Below, piece after piece: positions 36,498 to 45,249 of a stretch of DNA of 64,000 nucleotides. The notes below the pieces were generated by a model. That model had not been told where the DNA came from. It saw only the letters and a list, made by a program, of their open reading frames with translations, and ran no database searches. The position numbers were made by a program, and so were the translations under genes. Numbering within the stretch: position 1 is the stretch's first letter; every line of letters begins with the position of its first letter. The DNA comes from Planctomycetota bacterium (GTDB lineage Bacteria > Planctomycetota > UBA1135), in assembly GCA_002705055.1 (NCBI GenBank), contig PAHY01000013.1, positions 1-64,000 of the forward strand, in the 5' to 3' direction.

Positions 36498-37682
36498 TTA
36501 CTGCACGGGCGCTTCCGGCGGCGGAGCCATCATGCCCTCTGCGGGCACGACACTCATGTCGGTGTACCGGTGCAGGCTCGATTGCGAGGCCGGCAGGTAG
36601 CCGAACAGCTGGAAGGTGATGTAGATCGACAGCCCGCCAAAGGCCAGGATCCACATGCCCTTCTCGCCGCGCCATCCCGCGACGTAACGCAGGTGCAGGT
36701 AGATGACGTAGAAAAGCCAGGAGATCAGCGCGCTGACCTCTTTCGAGTCCCAGCCCCAATACAACGCCCAGGCTTCCTGCGCCCAGAGGCCGCCCTGGAT
36801 CAGGCCGGCCGTTAGGAAGGGGAAACCGACCACGAAGATCAGCCAGGTGAAGCGATCGCTGCCCTGCTCCCAGCGGTCGAACCAGGCCAGATGAGATCCC
36901 ACACGCTTGGAAAGCGCTGCGATCACCCCGGTCACGAGCAGCAGTCCGGGGCCGAGGCCCAGCCCCATGGGGCCGAATGGCGCGGAGATCAGCGCGAAGC
37001 TGGGCACGCCCCACTTAGTGAGCGAGCTCATCGGGTGGTTCTGGCCGTCAAGCACGCCGCGCCAGAACTTGAAGCAGAACAGAAGCCAGGCCGCCGCCGT
37101 CGCGATGAACAGCGTGAAGTAGCCGAACATGTACGCGGTGATGTGGGTGCTGAACCAGTACGACTGCAGCGCCGGCGGCAGGGCGCGGCCGGTCGGGTCG
37201 AGCTTCAGCACGCTGACCAGGGTCAGCCAGGCACCCAGGAAGATCACCGCCAGGAAGAGGTCGCTGAAGCCGCGGGCCGCGCCGCGGGTGCGCTGGAGGC
37301 CGAGCACGAAGTACAGCACCAGGCAGGACAGGAAGCCCGCCGTGGTCCCCAGCGGGATGACCTCGTACATGGTCTGCGCCGGCCAGTGCATGACCTCGAA
37401 GAAGCGCGCCGTCTGCGCCGTGAGGTTGAGCACGAAGCAGAGACCTGCCAGCCAGGGCAGCAGCCGCGAGAACAGCAGCAGCATGCCCGGTTCACGGGGT
37501 TCCCCTGCTGAGCTGACCGAAATCTGGGCGCCTTCCGGAGTGGTGGCGACACCGCTGTTGCGGCGCGCGAGGCGGGGCAGCAGGAACCAGCCCACCGAGG
37601 TGAGGAAAGCCACCAAGGTCGACGCCATTGCGGCGAACTTGGTCATTTCCAGGAGGCGGCGGTACTCGAAGAAGTTCTCCAT
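36498..37682 (-). CDS. ccsA: Cytochrome c biogenesis protein CcsA/ResC
   Basis: 394 residues with about eight membrane helices. The Trp-rich heme-handling WWD motif is present: LWAQEAWALYWGWDSKEV. Conserved histidines lie near the helices before it (FSTHITAYMFGY) and after it. With ResB it makes the system II heme export and ligation complex. Translated just after resB (7-base gap), last gene of a long minus-strand run. Confidence 0.93.
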   Translation of the reverse strand: MENFFEYRRLLEMTKFAAMASTLVAFLTSVGWFLLPRLARRNSGVATTPEGAQISVSSAGEPREPGMLLLFSRLLPWLAGLCFVLNLTAQTARFFEVMHWPAQTMYEVIPLGTTAGFLSCLVLYFVLGLQRTRGAARGFSDLFLAVIFLGAWLTLVSVLKLDPTGRALPPALQSYWFSTHITAYMFGYFTLFIATAAAWLLFCFKFWRGVLDGQNHPMSSLTKWGVPSFALISAPFGPMGLGLGPGLLLVTGVIAALSKRVGSHLAWFDRWEQGSDRFTWLIFVVGFPFLTAGLIQGGLWAQEAWALYWGWDSKEVSALISWLFYVIYLHLRYVAGWRGEKGMWILAFGGLSIYITFQLFGYLPASQSSLHRYTDMSVVPAEGMMAPPPEAPVQ

Positions 37683-37689
37683 GGACCGA

Positions 37690-40236
37690 TCAGAGGGTAC
37701 GGTGACGGCGGGTGATCAGCGGCTTGATCAGGAAGACCACGGCCGTCCCGAACATCACCAGATAGTACCCGGTGAGAACCCAGGGAATGCCCGGGTCGTA
37801 GACAACCCCGATCCCCGAATAGGTCGGGTCGCGCGGGTCGTGGTTGGTTTGGAAGAAGCGATAGCCCTTGTAGTGGAAGTAGTCGTTGACCCGAATGGTG
37901 CTGTCGGAGACGGGCGTCCAGTTTGCCCCGCTCGCGTCCTCTTCCAGAATCTGCAGACGCGACTGCCACTCGATCGGCAGGCCCTCGGTCTGCTCGCGGA
38001 ACACCAAGACCAGGTCGCGGGTCACCCCATCCGCGCCGGTGTAGCTGATCGCGTGCTGGCGTCGCCCCTCTCGGGTGCGCAGCCAGACCTCGTCGGTCTC
38101 CGGACCTTCCGGGCCAGGAGTGGTGATCGCGAGATGCACCGCAGCCGGCGAGTTGTCGAAGAAGTCGACGCCCGCCTTGGGCAGGTACTCTGGCGCAACG
38201 CTCGCGTTCGGGAGCGCCTGCAGCAGTTCAATCTGCTCGGCCGGGCCGCCCGAGAAGCCCGTGCCGTCCTCGCCCAGGCGGAAGCGTTCTCCTTCCTTCG
38301 CCTCCTGGAGCGAGTCCGGGTCGCCGACGGTGCCCCACCACAGGCCGCCGCTCGCCGACATCATCAGCAGGTAGCGCGCGCGGGCCGGCGCACGCCACTC
38401 ATCCCAGAGGAAGCCGTAGCGCAGCTGCTCGAACTTGACCGGCAGGCTGTTGCCGGTGTCGGCGGCGAGCACCCAACGATCCTCGACCTCCCCACTGGGC
38501 GCCGTGATGCGCAGGCGGACCGCCGGATTGCGCGGCTCCAGAAACTCGACCTCACGATCGAGCGGTGCCGGGACGATCTCGCTTGCGTTGACCTCCTGCA
38601 CGCGCAGGAAGGGCTGCGCGTCGACGACCTCGACGGTGTAGACACCATCGGCGAGCTCTTCCTCGAAGATGACGCCGGGTACCACGTCGTGATACTTATG
38701 GGCGTTGTCAGCCGTGTCGCGCTGCAGGATGCCCCAGCGCTCGGACGGCATCTCGGCGAGCAGCGCCTGGGCCTGGGCCTCATCCTCGACGGCGGCGAGC
38801 AGCACCCGGCTGCCCGATTCACCGTGCACGAAAGGCACCTGCAGCGCCGCAGCCAAAGCCGCCTCGCGGATGGCGTGGCCATGCGAATCGATCAGCGCCA
38901 GCCGCGCCATCGGGTGGGCGGTATCGCCGGGCTCGGCAGGCCGCAGGCGCTGGTCGAGCACCGACTGCTCGATCTTCTCCAAGACCTCGATCCGCAGCTG
39001 CGGGTCGCCCATCGAACCATCCTCTTCGAGGACCCGGTCGTAGCGCAGGACCTTGCCGGTCCACAGCCGCTCTTCCGGCTGACGATCGAGCGCGAACTCA
39101 AAGTTCTGCCGGCCCAGCTCGTCGACGGTGAGGTAGTTGAGCGACAGGACGTCGTGGTGGTCCGCACGGAAGCCGGTGAGCCGCACGGCGAAGGGCGGCT
39201 CGTTTCGCCCGGTGGAGTCGCCATGGAAGGTGCGGGTCTCGCCTGCCCAGGTCTTCCACAGATCGGAAGTCCGGCCGACGTTCAGCTCGAGGATGCCGCG
39301 CTGCTCGTGCATCCGGCTCCAGAGCCCGCCGACGCAGACCATCATCACGCCGATGTGCGTGACCACAAAGCCCCAGCGCCCCGGCTTGAAGTTGCGCTTC
39401 CAGCCACCCCGGAAGGTGTTGACCAGCACCCCGCCGAACAGGATCGCCCAGTACATCGCGAACCAGTCCGACTTGTAAGCCCGGATCAGATCCAGGCGAT
39501 CCGACCAGACGAACAGGGTCCACCAGAAGTCATCGAACTTCTGCTCCACCGCCTCGATGCGGCGGTCGCGGCCCTGCGTGAGCAGGCCGGTTTCGCTCTG
39601 CGAGGCGAGCGCGATCGAGAAGTCCTTGCCGAAGCGCGCCTCCAGCTCCGGGAGGCGTTCGACCAGCGGCTCCAGCCGCTGCTCGATTGCGTCGCGGTCG
39701 ATCGACAGCTCCTCGTCGAGTCCGAACAGACCATCGAGACCCAGGCCTTCCGCGAAGCGGTAGGCGAAGAAAGCCTGCGCGTTGCGGAAGCCCGCGCCGC
39801 GGCCGGACAGGCTGGCGTAGGTGTCGTAGGCGTAGAACTCGTCGGCGGTCCAGGGGCGATCCGCCCCCTCTTCCGCCCACTGGGCAAGCGATGCGACCGC
39901 GCCCTCGGGGATCGGGAAGTCCGCGTCTTCCTGGAAGAATAGTACCCCGACGATCGAACCCAGGCCGATCAGCATCAGGTTGGTCACCCCCACGCGGACC
40001 GAGCGGAAGAACTCGAAGATCCACCAGGGACGGAAGGCCAGCGTCGCGAACACGGGCAGGATCGCGAAGAACAGACCGACCGCCATGCCGACGCGCGCGC
40101 CGCCTTCGGCCTCTGGCAGGTGGCGGGCGAGCCAGCCCACGATCGGCGCCCAGGCCGAGAGCGCGAGCAGAATCAGCGCGGCACGCCGAAAGGTCCAGAA
40201 CTCACGCGCCGCCTTCTGTTGCGGAGAAAGTGCCAT
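37690..40236 (-). CDS. resB: ResB-like cytochrome c biogenesis protein with a very large periplasmic domain
   Basis: 848 residues; ResB proteins are mostly 400-600. Helices at about 18-36, 48-68 and 80-100 (NLMLIGLGSIVGVLFF), then at about 250-320 (AMYWAILFGGVLVNTFRGGW; FVVTHIGVMMVCVGGLWSRM) and at the C-terminus (WVLTGYYLVMFGTAVVFLI). The ResB ending DYFHYKGYRFFQTNHDPRDPTYSGIGV is typical. About 440 residues between the middle and last helices form a large periplasmic part, twice the usual size. It acts with CcsA to attach heme to CxxCH proteins. Confidence 0.9.
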   Translation of the reverse strand: MALSPQQKAAREFWTFRRAALILLALSAWAPIVGWLARHLPEAEGGARVGMAVGLFFAILPVFATLAFRPWWIFEFFRSVRVGVTNLMLIGLGSIVGVLFFQEDADFPIPEGAVASLAQWAEEGADRPWTADEFYAYDTYASLSGRGAGFRNAQAFFAYRFAEGLGLDGLFGLDEELSIDRDAIEQRLEPLVERLPELEARFGKDFSIALASQSETGLLTQGRDRRIEAVEQKFDDFWWTLFVWSDRLDLIRAYKSDWFAMYWAILFGGVLVNTFRGGWKRNFKPGRWGFVVTHIGVMMVCVGGLWSRMHEQRGILELNVGRTSDLWKTWAGETRTFHGDSTGRNEPPFAVRLTGFRADHHDVLSLNYLTVDELGRQNFEFALDRQPEERLWTGKVLRYDRVLEEDGSMGDPQLRIEVLEKIEQSVLDQRLRPAEPGDTAHPMARLALIDSHGHAIREAALAAALQVPFVHGESGSRVLLAAVEDEAQAQALLAEMPSERWGILQRDTADNAHKYHDVVPGVIFEEELADGVYTVEVVDAQPFLRVQEVNASEIVPAPLDREVEFLEPRNPAVRLRITAPSGEVEDRWVLAADTGNSLPVKFEQLRYGFLWDEWRAPARARYLLMMSASGGLWWGTVGDPDSLQEAKEGERFRLGEDGTGFSGGPAEQIELLQALPNASVAPEYLPKAGVDFFDNSPAAVHLAITTPGPEGPETDEVWLRTREGRRQHAISYTGADGVTRDLVLVFREQTEGLPIEWQSRLQILEEDASGANWTPVSDSTIRVNDYFHYKGYRFFQTNHDPRDPTYSGIGVVYDPGIPWVLTGYYLVMFGTAVVFLIKPLITRRHRTL

Positions 40237-40238
40237 GT

Positions 40239-41231
40239 CTAGCGAGTGCGGCTACCCAGGAAACGAGTCAGATCAATCAGCTGCTGCCGCGGGCCGGCCT
40301 CGGGCAGCGCCTCGAGGGCCTGACAGCTCTGCTCGAGCGTCTCGGCAATCTCGGCCCGACTGCGCGCGACGGCGTCCTCCAGGGCCTCGGCGAAGGGGCC
40401 GTCGAACAGCACCTCGCGCGGCGCGCCGGTGCCAAACTGCGCGCGCAGCGCCTCGCGCTGCTCTTCATCGAGTGCATCGCGCAGCCGGATGAGCGGCAAG
40501 GTCATCTTGCCGTTCGCCCAGTCGGTTCCCAGCGACTTGCGGGCGCGGTCCTCGTCGCCGACCAGATCGAGCAGATCATCCTGCATCTGGAAGGCGCGTC
40601 CTGCGAGCAGGCCGTGGCGCGCGCAACGCTCGCGCAGCTCCAGGTCGGCGCCGGCATAGGCCGCGCCGAGGCGGCCGGCGGCCTCGAACAGCGCGGCGGT
40701 CTTGCCATCGATTTGGTCGAGGTACTCGGCTTCGTCGAGGTCAAAATCCCCCGCGCTGAGGTTCTGGCGGATCTCCCCCCGGCAGACGCGCGCCGTGGCA
40801 CGCGCCAGTTCGCGCGAACAGAGGTTGTCCGAGAGCTCGGTCGCCTGCAGGAATGCCTGGGCGTAAATCCAGTCGCCCAGGAGCACGCTCGAATGCGCAT
40901 CCCAGCGCCGGTGGACGCAATCCATGCCGCGCCGCTCGGCGGCGCCATCCAGCAGGTCATCGTGCACCAGCGTGGCGGCGTGGATCATCTCGACCACGCC
41001 GGCGACCACCGTGTGCTCGGGGCGAATGCCGCCGCAGCCCTGCGCCACCAGCATGACCTGCGCGGCGCGCACCTGTTTGCCGCGGAATCCCCGCACATGC
41101 TCGATCAGAGGAGCCAGCCGCGGGTGGTCGGGCTGGTACCGTTCGTCGAGCCACGCGTTAACGCGGTCGAGGTCCGAGCTGATCGTATCGAGCAGCAGAG
41201 TGAGCGAGGGGGCCTGGGCGCTACGGGTCAC
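40239..41231 (-). CDS. Long-chain polyprenyl diphosphate synthase
   Basis: 330 residues from a GTG overlapping the mobA stop (GTGA). First Asp-rich motif DDLLD in LVHDDLLDGAAERRG and second in QMQDDLLDLVGD, with GDWIYAQAF and KTAALFEAAGRLGA. Residues before the first motif suggest a long-chain (C30-C40) product for a quinone tail, which fits the cytochrome c and molybdenum neighbours; product length cannot be fixed by eye. Confidence 0.92.
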   Translation of the reverse strand: MTRSAQAPSLTLLLDTISSDLDRVNAWLDERYQPDHPRLAPLIEHVRGFRGKQVRAAQVMLVAQGCGGIRPEHTVVAGVVEMIHAATLVHDDLLDGAAERRGMDCVHRRWDAHSSVLLGDWIYAQAFLQATELSDNLCSRELARATARVCRGEIRQNLSAGDFDLDEAEYLDQIDGKTAALFEAAGRLGAAYAGADLELRERCARHGLLAGRAFQMQDDLLDLVGDEDRARKSLGTDWANGKMTLPLIRLRDALDEEQREALRAQFGTGAPREVLFDGPFAEALEDAVARSRAEIAETLEQSCQALEALPEAGPRQQLIDLTRFLGSRTR

Positions 41232-41890
41232 GGGAGTTTCCCTTCCTTGGACCAAGCCAGGAGCTGTTCCCAGTCCTGTTCTCGGTTCAGGTTGAAGCAA
41301 GGGTGAATTGTAGCCCTGCCTGCGCGGGGACTCGTCACGGAGACCGTGACTTCCGGGGCCAATTCGACCCCGCTCCATCCCCTCTCCAGAAGCGCGTGCA
41401 TCGAGCGTTTCCCCTCATCAAGCAGCGCAGAAAGCGGGAGCAGATGCCGGGTGGCGTAGAGTGCGCACAAGGGCTGCGGCCTGCCTTGTGCATCCAGGGC
41501 GCAGACCGGAGGGGTTTGCGGGTCGGCGCGGAGGCGCGGGAGCTGCTCCAGGAGGGCCTGCAGGTGGCGGGTCTGGATCAAGGGCAGGTCGGCTGCCAGC
41601 AGCAAGACTGCGTCGAGCCCCTGCGCCTCGGCGTGGCGCAGCGCGCTCGCCAGCGCCGCGGCGGGCCCCCGCCCCGGATCCTGCAGCCAGTCCCAGCCGT
41701 CGGGAAGGGCGCCGGGCTCCGGCGCAGCGGGCGCGAGCCATGCGTGATGCGCGCATTCCAGGCCGAGGAACTGCTCGGCCGCGCGTCGCGCCAAGCTGCG
41801 GGGATCGCCCGGGAGCTGCAGCTGAAGCTTGTTGCCGGGGAATCGAGACGAGCTGCCGCCGGCGAGCAGCGCAGCCGCACAGCCTCGCAC
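41228..41890 (-). CDS. mobA: Molybdenum cofactor guanylyltransferase (MobA-like)
   Basis: 220 residues. N-terminal LLAGGSSSRFPGNK is the nucleotide-binding loop (GGxSxRxGxxK), DLPLI the metal-binding Asp region, and the end FNLNREQDW resembles the MobA FFNxNTPED motif. It transfers GMP to molybdopterin. Other NTP transferases such as MocA share the fold, so the exact nucleotide is not certain. Sits between tatA and the polyprenyl synthase; Mo enzymes are common Tat substrates. Confidence 0.75.
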   Translation of the reverse strand: MRGCAAALLAGGSSSRFPGNKLQLQLPGDPRSLARRAAEQFLGLECAHHAWLAPAAPEPGALPDGWDWLQDPGRGPAAALASALRHAEAQGLDAVLLLAADLPLIQTRHLQALLEQLPRLRADPQTPPVCALDAQGRPQPLCALYATRHLLPLSALLDEGKRSMHALLERGWSGVELAPEVTVSVTSPRAGRATIHPCFNLNREQDWEQLLAWSKEGKLP

Positions 41891-41894
41891 CGGG

Positions 41895-42158
41895 CTAGGA
41901 GGCGTCCTTCTCGCCGTCCTTCAGCTCCTTCTTGGGAGCGTCACCGTCTTCCTCGCCTTCGCCCTCTTTCAGGCCCCGCTTGAACTCGTGAATGCCCGAG
42001 CCCAGGCCACGCATGAGGCCCGGCAGCTTCGCGCCACCGAACAGCAGCAGTGCGATGAGGCCGATCCACATCCATTCCATGCCACCCGGCATGGCGCAGG
42101 AGGGCAGGCCAAGAAGCAGGACAAACGCGAGGAGCAGGCGAAGGCCAGGGGTCGTCAT
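41895..42158 (-). CDS. tatA: Sec-independent translocase TatA/TatE with lipoprotein-like N-terminal extension
   Basis: 87 residues from the ATG at 42156-42158 (a TTG at 42170 is possible). The TatA core is clear: membrane helix MEWMWIGLIALLLFG, the FGG hinge, KLPGLMRGLGSGIHEFKRGL amphipathic helix and an acidic tail. Upstream of it in the same frame is a second hydrophobic stretch, LRLLLAFVLLLGLPSC, ending in a lipobox-like LPSC. Starts at 42092 or 42080 would give an ordinary 61-65-residue TatA; there is no clear Shine-Dalgarno for either, and only the longer form fills the 104-base gap. Confidence 0.85.
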   Translation of the reverse strand: MTTPGLRLLLAFVLLLGLPSCAMPGGMEWMWIGLIALLLFGGAKLPGLMRGLGSGIHEFKRGLKEGEGEEDGDAPKKELKDGEKDAS

Positions 42159-42184
42159 GACAGTTCCCAAAGGGGCGCAATAGC

Positions 42185-42868
42185 TTACGCGCGCGGCCCG
42201 GAAGGCGCGAGTCGGGCGCGCAGGGTGTCACGGATGTCCGGCCGGCGCAGGATCTCGAGCTCCCAGCCCAGGCCCTCGAGCGCGTCCCGCACCACCCGCG
42301 CGCAGGTGAAGCTGGTCAGGACCGATCCCGGGTGGGCCCGCGCCGTGAGCGCCTCGAGCAGGCCCGGGTGCCACTCGTCTTCGTGCCGCCCTGGCGAGAA
42401 CAGGTCGAGGAAGATCCAGTCGTAGGACTCCGCCCCGAGCGGCCGGCGCAGGCTCTGCTCGAAGCAGGCCGGTGCGGCCTCGTGGACGAGCAGCACGCGC
42501 CCGTCCACCCAGCCCAGCGGGAAGACATCGGCGCCGCCGCCCCACCACGGCGCGCACCCTTCATAGACTTTCGGGCAGCTCGGCCAGGGCTCGAGGCGCT
42601 GGGGAAAGGCCTCGCAGCCGTCGATCTCGACTCGGCTGGGCTGGACGCCGCGCCGCAGCAGCTCGCGCAAGGCGGTTGCCGAGGCGAGGCCGCGGCCAAA
42701 GCCCACCTCGATCCAGCGCAGCGGACGGCCGCTCTGGGGCGGCAGGCTCTCCCACGCGGGAAGCACCGAGACCTGAAGCGCTTCGCGCAGCGGGTCGCGG
42801 ACATCATGTGCCCATTCCCCGCTGCGCGGATGGCGATAGGACAGGGCGGCCCCGTCCAGTTCTTCCAA
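42185..42868 (-). CDS. MnmD-like tRNA wobble-uridine methyltransferase (DUF752 family)
   Basis: 227 residues. SAM-binding VGFGRGLASA (about 54-63) and the family's hallmark DLFSPGRHEDEWHPGLLEAL, then SFTCARVVRDALEGLGWELE. It corresponds to the methyltransferase half of MnmC, without the FAD domain, as in stand-alone MnmD. It would finish mnm5(s2)U34 in tRNAs; MnmA, the thiolase for the same base, is at 50296. The gene lies 2 bases after sucD. Confidence 0.78.
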   Translation of the reverse strand: MEELDGAALSYRHPRSGEWAHDVRDPLREALQVSVLPAWESLPPQSGRPLRWIEVGFGRGLASATALRELLRRGVQPSRVEIDGCEAFPQRLEPWPSCPKVYEGCAPWWGGGADVFPLGWVDGRVLLVHEAAPACFEQSLRRPLGAESYDWIFLDLFSPGRHEDEWHPGLLEALTARAHPGSVLTSFTCARVVRDALEGLGWELEILRRPDIRDTLRARLAPSGPRA

Positions 42869-42870
42869 GC

Positions 42871-43761
42871 CTAGAGGCCGCGCTCAGCGCGGAGCTTGAC
42901 CAGGGTGCTGCCCAGATCGGACGGAGTCGGTGCGATCACCGCGCCCGCCTTCTCGAGAGCTTCCATCTTCGACTCGGCGGTGCCTGCACCGCCGGAGATG
43001 ATCGCGCCCGCGTGACCCATGCGCTTGCCCGGAGGGGCCGTGCGGCCGGCGATGAAGCTGACGACCGGCTTGGTCACGTTCGACTGGATGAACTCGGCGG
43101 CCTCTTCCTCGGCCGAACCGCCGATCTCGCCGATCATGATGATCGAGTCGGTGGCGTCGTCCTCCTGGAAGGCGTCGAGCACGTCGATGAAGTTGGTGCC
43201 CGGGATCGGGTCGCCGCCGATGCCCACGCAGGTGGTCTGGCCGAGGCCTTCCTGGGTGCACTGCCAGGCCGCCTCGTAAGTGAGGGTGCCCGAGCGGCTG
43301 ACGATGCCGACCGACCCCGGCTTGTGGATGTGCGCCGGCATGATGCCGATCTTGCAGCCGTTGGCTTCGGCCGGGGTGATCACGCCGGGGCAGTTCGGGC
43401 CGACCAGGCGCGACTTCGAGCCCTTCATGGCCGCCTTGACGCGGGACATGTCGAGCACCGGGATGCCCTCGGTGATGCAGACGATCAGCTCGACTTCGGC
43501 CTCGACGGCCTCGAGGATCGAATCGGCCGCGAAGGCAGCCGGCACATAGATGACCGAGGCCTGCGCGCCGGTCGCCTGGACCGCGTCCATCACGGTGTCA
43601 AAGACCGGCAGGCCGAGGTGCTCGGAGCCGCCCTTGCCCGGGGTGACGCCGCCGACCATCTGCGTGCCGTAGGCCATGGCCTGCTCGCAGTGGAAGGTGC
43701 CCGTCTTGCCGGTGAAGCCCTGGCAGATGACCTTGGTGTTCTCGTCGATGAAAATAGCCAT
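42871..43761 (-). CDS. sucD: Succinyl-CoA synthetase alpha subunit
   Basis: 296 residues. CoA-binding [10 protein letters not shown] and [18 protein letters not shown]; the phospho-His (about 246) in [14 protein letters not shown]. Subunit of the TCA enzyme that makes ATP or GTP from succinyl-CoA. 12 bases behind sucC. Confidence 0.97.
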   Translation of the reverse strand: MAIFIDENTKVICQGFTGKTGTFHCEQAMAYGTQMVGGVTPGKGGSEHLGLPVFDTVMDAVQATGAQASVIYVPAAFAADSILEAVEAEVELIVCITEGIPVLDMSRVKAAMKGSKSRLVGPNCPGVITPAEANGCKIGIMPAHIHKPGSVGIVSRSGTLTYEAAWQCTQEGLGQTTCVGIGGDPIPGTNFIDVLDAFQEDDATDSIIMIGEIGGSAEEEAAEFIQSNVTKPVVSFIAGRTAPPGKRMGHAGAIISGGAGTAESKMEALEKAGAVIAPTPSDLGSTLVKLRAERGL

Positions 43762-43773
43762 GGTTCTGTCTCC

Positions 43774-44955
43774 TTAGGCGTGGGCTGCGACCGCTTCGCA
43801 GATGAGCTTGGCGCCTTCGTCGAGCGAGGTCGCCGGGGTGATGGCCATGCCGCTCTCGGCGAGCAGCTTGCGACCCTCTTCGACGTTGGTGCCTTCCAGG
43901 CGCACCACCAGCGGCACCTGGACGCCGACGTCCTTGGCCGCGTTGATCACGCCGCGTGCGATCACATCGCACTTCATGATGCCGCCGAAAATGTTGACCA
44001 GGATGCCCTGGACGTTCGGATCCGACAGGATGATGCGCAGGGCCTGGTTGATCGCCTCTTCGCTCGCGCCGCCCCCCACGTCGAGGAAGTTGGCCGGCTC
44101 GCTGCCGTGCAGCTTGATGGTGTCCATGGTCGCCATGGCCAAGCCGGCGCCGTTCACCATGCAGCCGATGTTGCCGTCGAGCGCGATGTAGTTGAGGCCG
44201 TACTTGGAGGCCTCCACTTCCTTGGGATCTTCCTCGTGCTCATCCCGCATCGCGGCGATGTCCGGGTGACGGAACAGCGCGTTGCTGTCGAGGTTGACCT
44301 TGGCGTCGAGGGCGACGATCTCGCCCTGTTCGGTGACCACCAGCGGGTTGATCTCGGCGATCTCGCAGTCGAGCTCGAGGTAGGCCTGGGACAGCCCCAT
44401 CAGGAAGGGCACCGCCTGCTTGACCTGGGCGCCATCGAGCCCCAGGAAGAAGGCCGCGCGACGCGCCTGGAAGGGCTGCAGGCCCATCTCCGGGCAGATC
44501 GGGATCTTGAGCAGGGCCTCCGGGCGCTCCTCGGCGATCGTCTCGATCTCGACGCCGCCCTCGGCGGAGACCATCAGGACCGGCTGGCCCTTCTGGCGGT
44601 CGAGCGCGATGCCGACGTAGAACTCCTTGGCGAGATCCAGCGCTTCGCAGACGGCGATCTTGCGCACCTTCTGGCCTTCCGGGCCGGTCTGGTGCGTGAT
44701 CAGCTGCATGCCCATCATGGCCTCGGCGGCCTCGATGGCGGCTTCCTTGGAGGTGACGAACTTGACGCCCCCGCCCTTGCCGCGGCCACCCGCGTGGATC
44801 TGCGCCTTGATCACGGCGGCCTCGCCGCCCCAGTGATCAAATGCCTTGCCGACTTCGGCGGCGATGTCGGCGCCCTCGTTGACGACGAGCGCGCGCTGCA
44901 CGCGCACGCCGTAGCGCTCGAGAATCTCCTTGCCCTGGTACTCGTGGATCTTCAT
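43774..44955 (-). CDS. sucC: Succinyl-CoA synthetase beta subunit
   Basis: 393 residues. [12 protein letters not shown] at the N-terminus, [16 protein letters not shown] (ATP-grasp), [16 protein letters not shown] and [17 protein letters not shown]-grasp subunit partnering SucD. First gene of the run down to ccsA, starting about 60 bases after the rpmH terminator; the Shine-Dalgarno GGAG is partly inside a small CCGGG/CCCGG stem (44966-44981). Confidence 0.97.
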   Translation of the reverse strand: MKIHEYQGKEILERYGVRVQRALVVNEGADIAAEVGKAFDHWGGEAAVIKAQIHAGGRGKGGGVKFVTSKEAAIEAAEAMMGMQLITHQTGPEGQKVRKIAVCEALDLAKEFYVGIALDRQKGQPVLMVSAEGGVEIETIAEERPEALLKIPICPEMGLQPFQARRAAFFLGLDGAQVKQAVPFLMGLSQAYLELDCEIAEINPLVVTEQGEIVALDAKVNLDSNALFRHPDIAAMRDEHEEDPKEVEASKYGLNYIALDGNIGCMVNGAGLAMATMDTIKLHGSEPANFLDVGGGASEEAINQALRIILSDPNVQGILVNIFGGIMKCDVIARGVINAAKDVGVQVPLVVRLEGTNVEEGRKLLAESGMAITPATSLDEGAKLICEAVAAHA

Positions 44956-45017
44956 CTGCTCAGCTCCGGGATCTCGCCCGGCCGGTCGTGCTCACGGGCG
45001 TGGCCCGAGATAGAAGA

Positions 45018-45064
45018 CGACCGCTCCCACCAGATCCTTCACGGTTTTCGGGCGGGAGCGGTCG
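45018..45064 (-). terminator. Probable intrinsic terminator of rpmH
   Basis: CGACCGCTCCC (45018-45028) pairs perfectly with GGGAGCGGTCG (45054-45064), 11 bp, loop of 25 bases. It lies 19 bases after the rpmH stop and 62 bases before the sucC start. On the minus strand it is followed by TCTTCTATCTC, only moderately T-rich, and the loop is long. Confidence 0.6.
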
Positions 45065-45083
45065 AGGGGAGAACGTGCCCGGA

Positions 45084-45224
45084 TTAAGGGGCGACGAACT
45101 TGCCGCGCTTGCGGCGCTTGCGACGGATGATGTTGCGACCGCCGGCGGTCTTCGAGCGGCTACGGAAGCCGTACTTGCGACGCTTACGGTTCGACTTCCG
45201 GATCTTGGTCTTGCGGCCCTTCAC
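45084..45224 (-). CDS. rpmH: 50S ribosomal protein bL34
   Basis: 46 residues from a GTG with GAGGA 8 bases upstream. Very basic: MKGRKTKIRKSNRKRRKYGF, then RSRSKTAGGRNIIRRKRRKR and the end GKFVAP. The GFRxRxxTxGGRxxxxRRRxKGR core is that of bL34, but the usual MKRTxQPS start is missing and the last residues differ. It is too short to be found by ORF length alone. It lies 25 bases after pyk and not beside dnaA or rnpA, its usual place. Confidence 0.86.
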   Translation of the reverse strand: MKGRKTKIRKSNRKRRKYGFRSRSKTAGGRNIIRRKRRKRGKFVAP

Positions 45225-45249
45225 TGTGATTTCCTCTTGGCTGGTGCCC

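Noticed and set aside
42472-45087. 871-codon plus-strand open frame opposite sucC, sucD and mnmD
   Set aside because: Antisense to certain TCA genes, with no recognisable domains.
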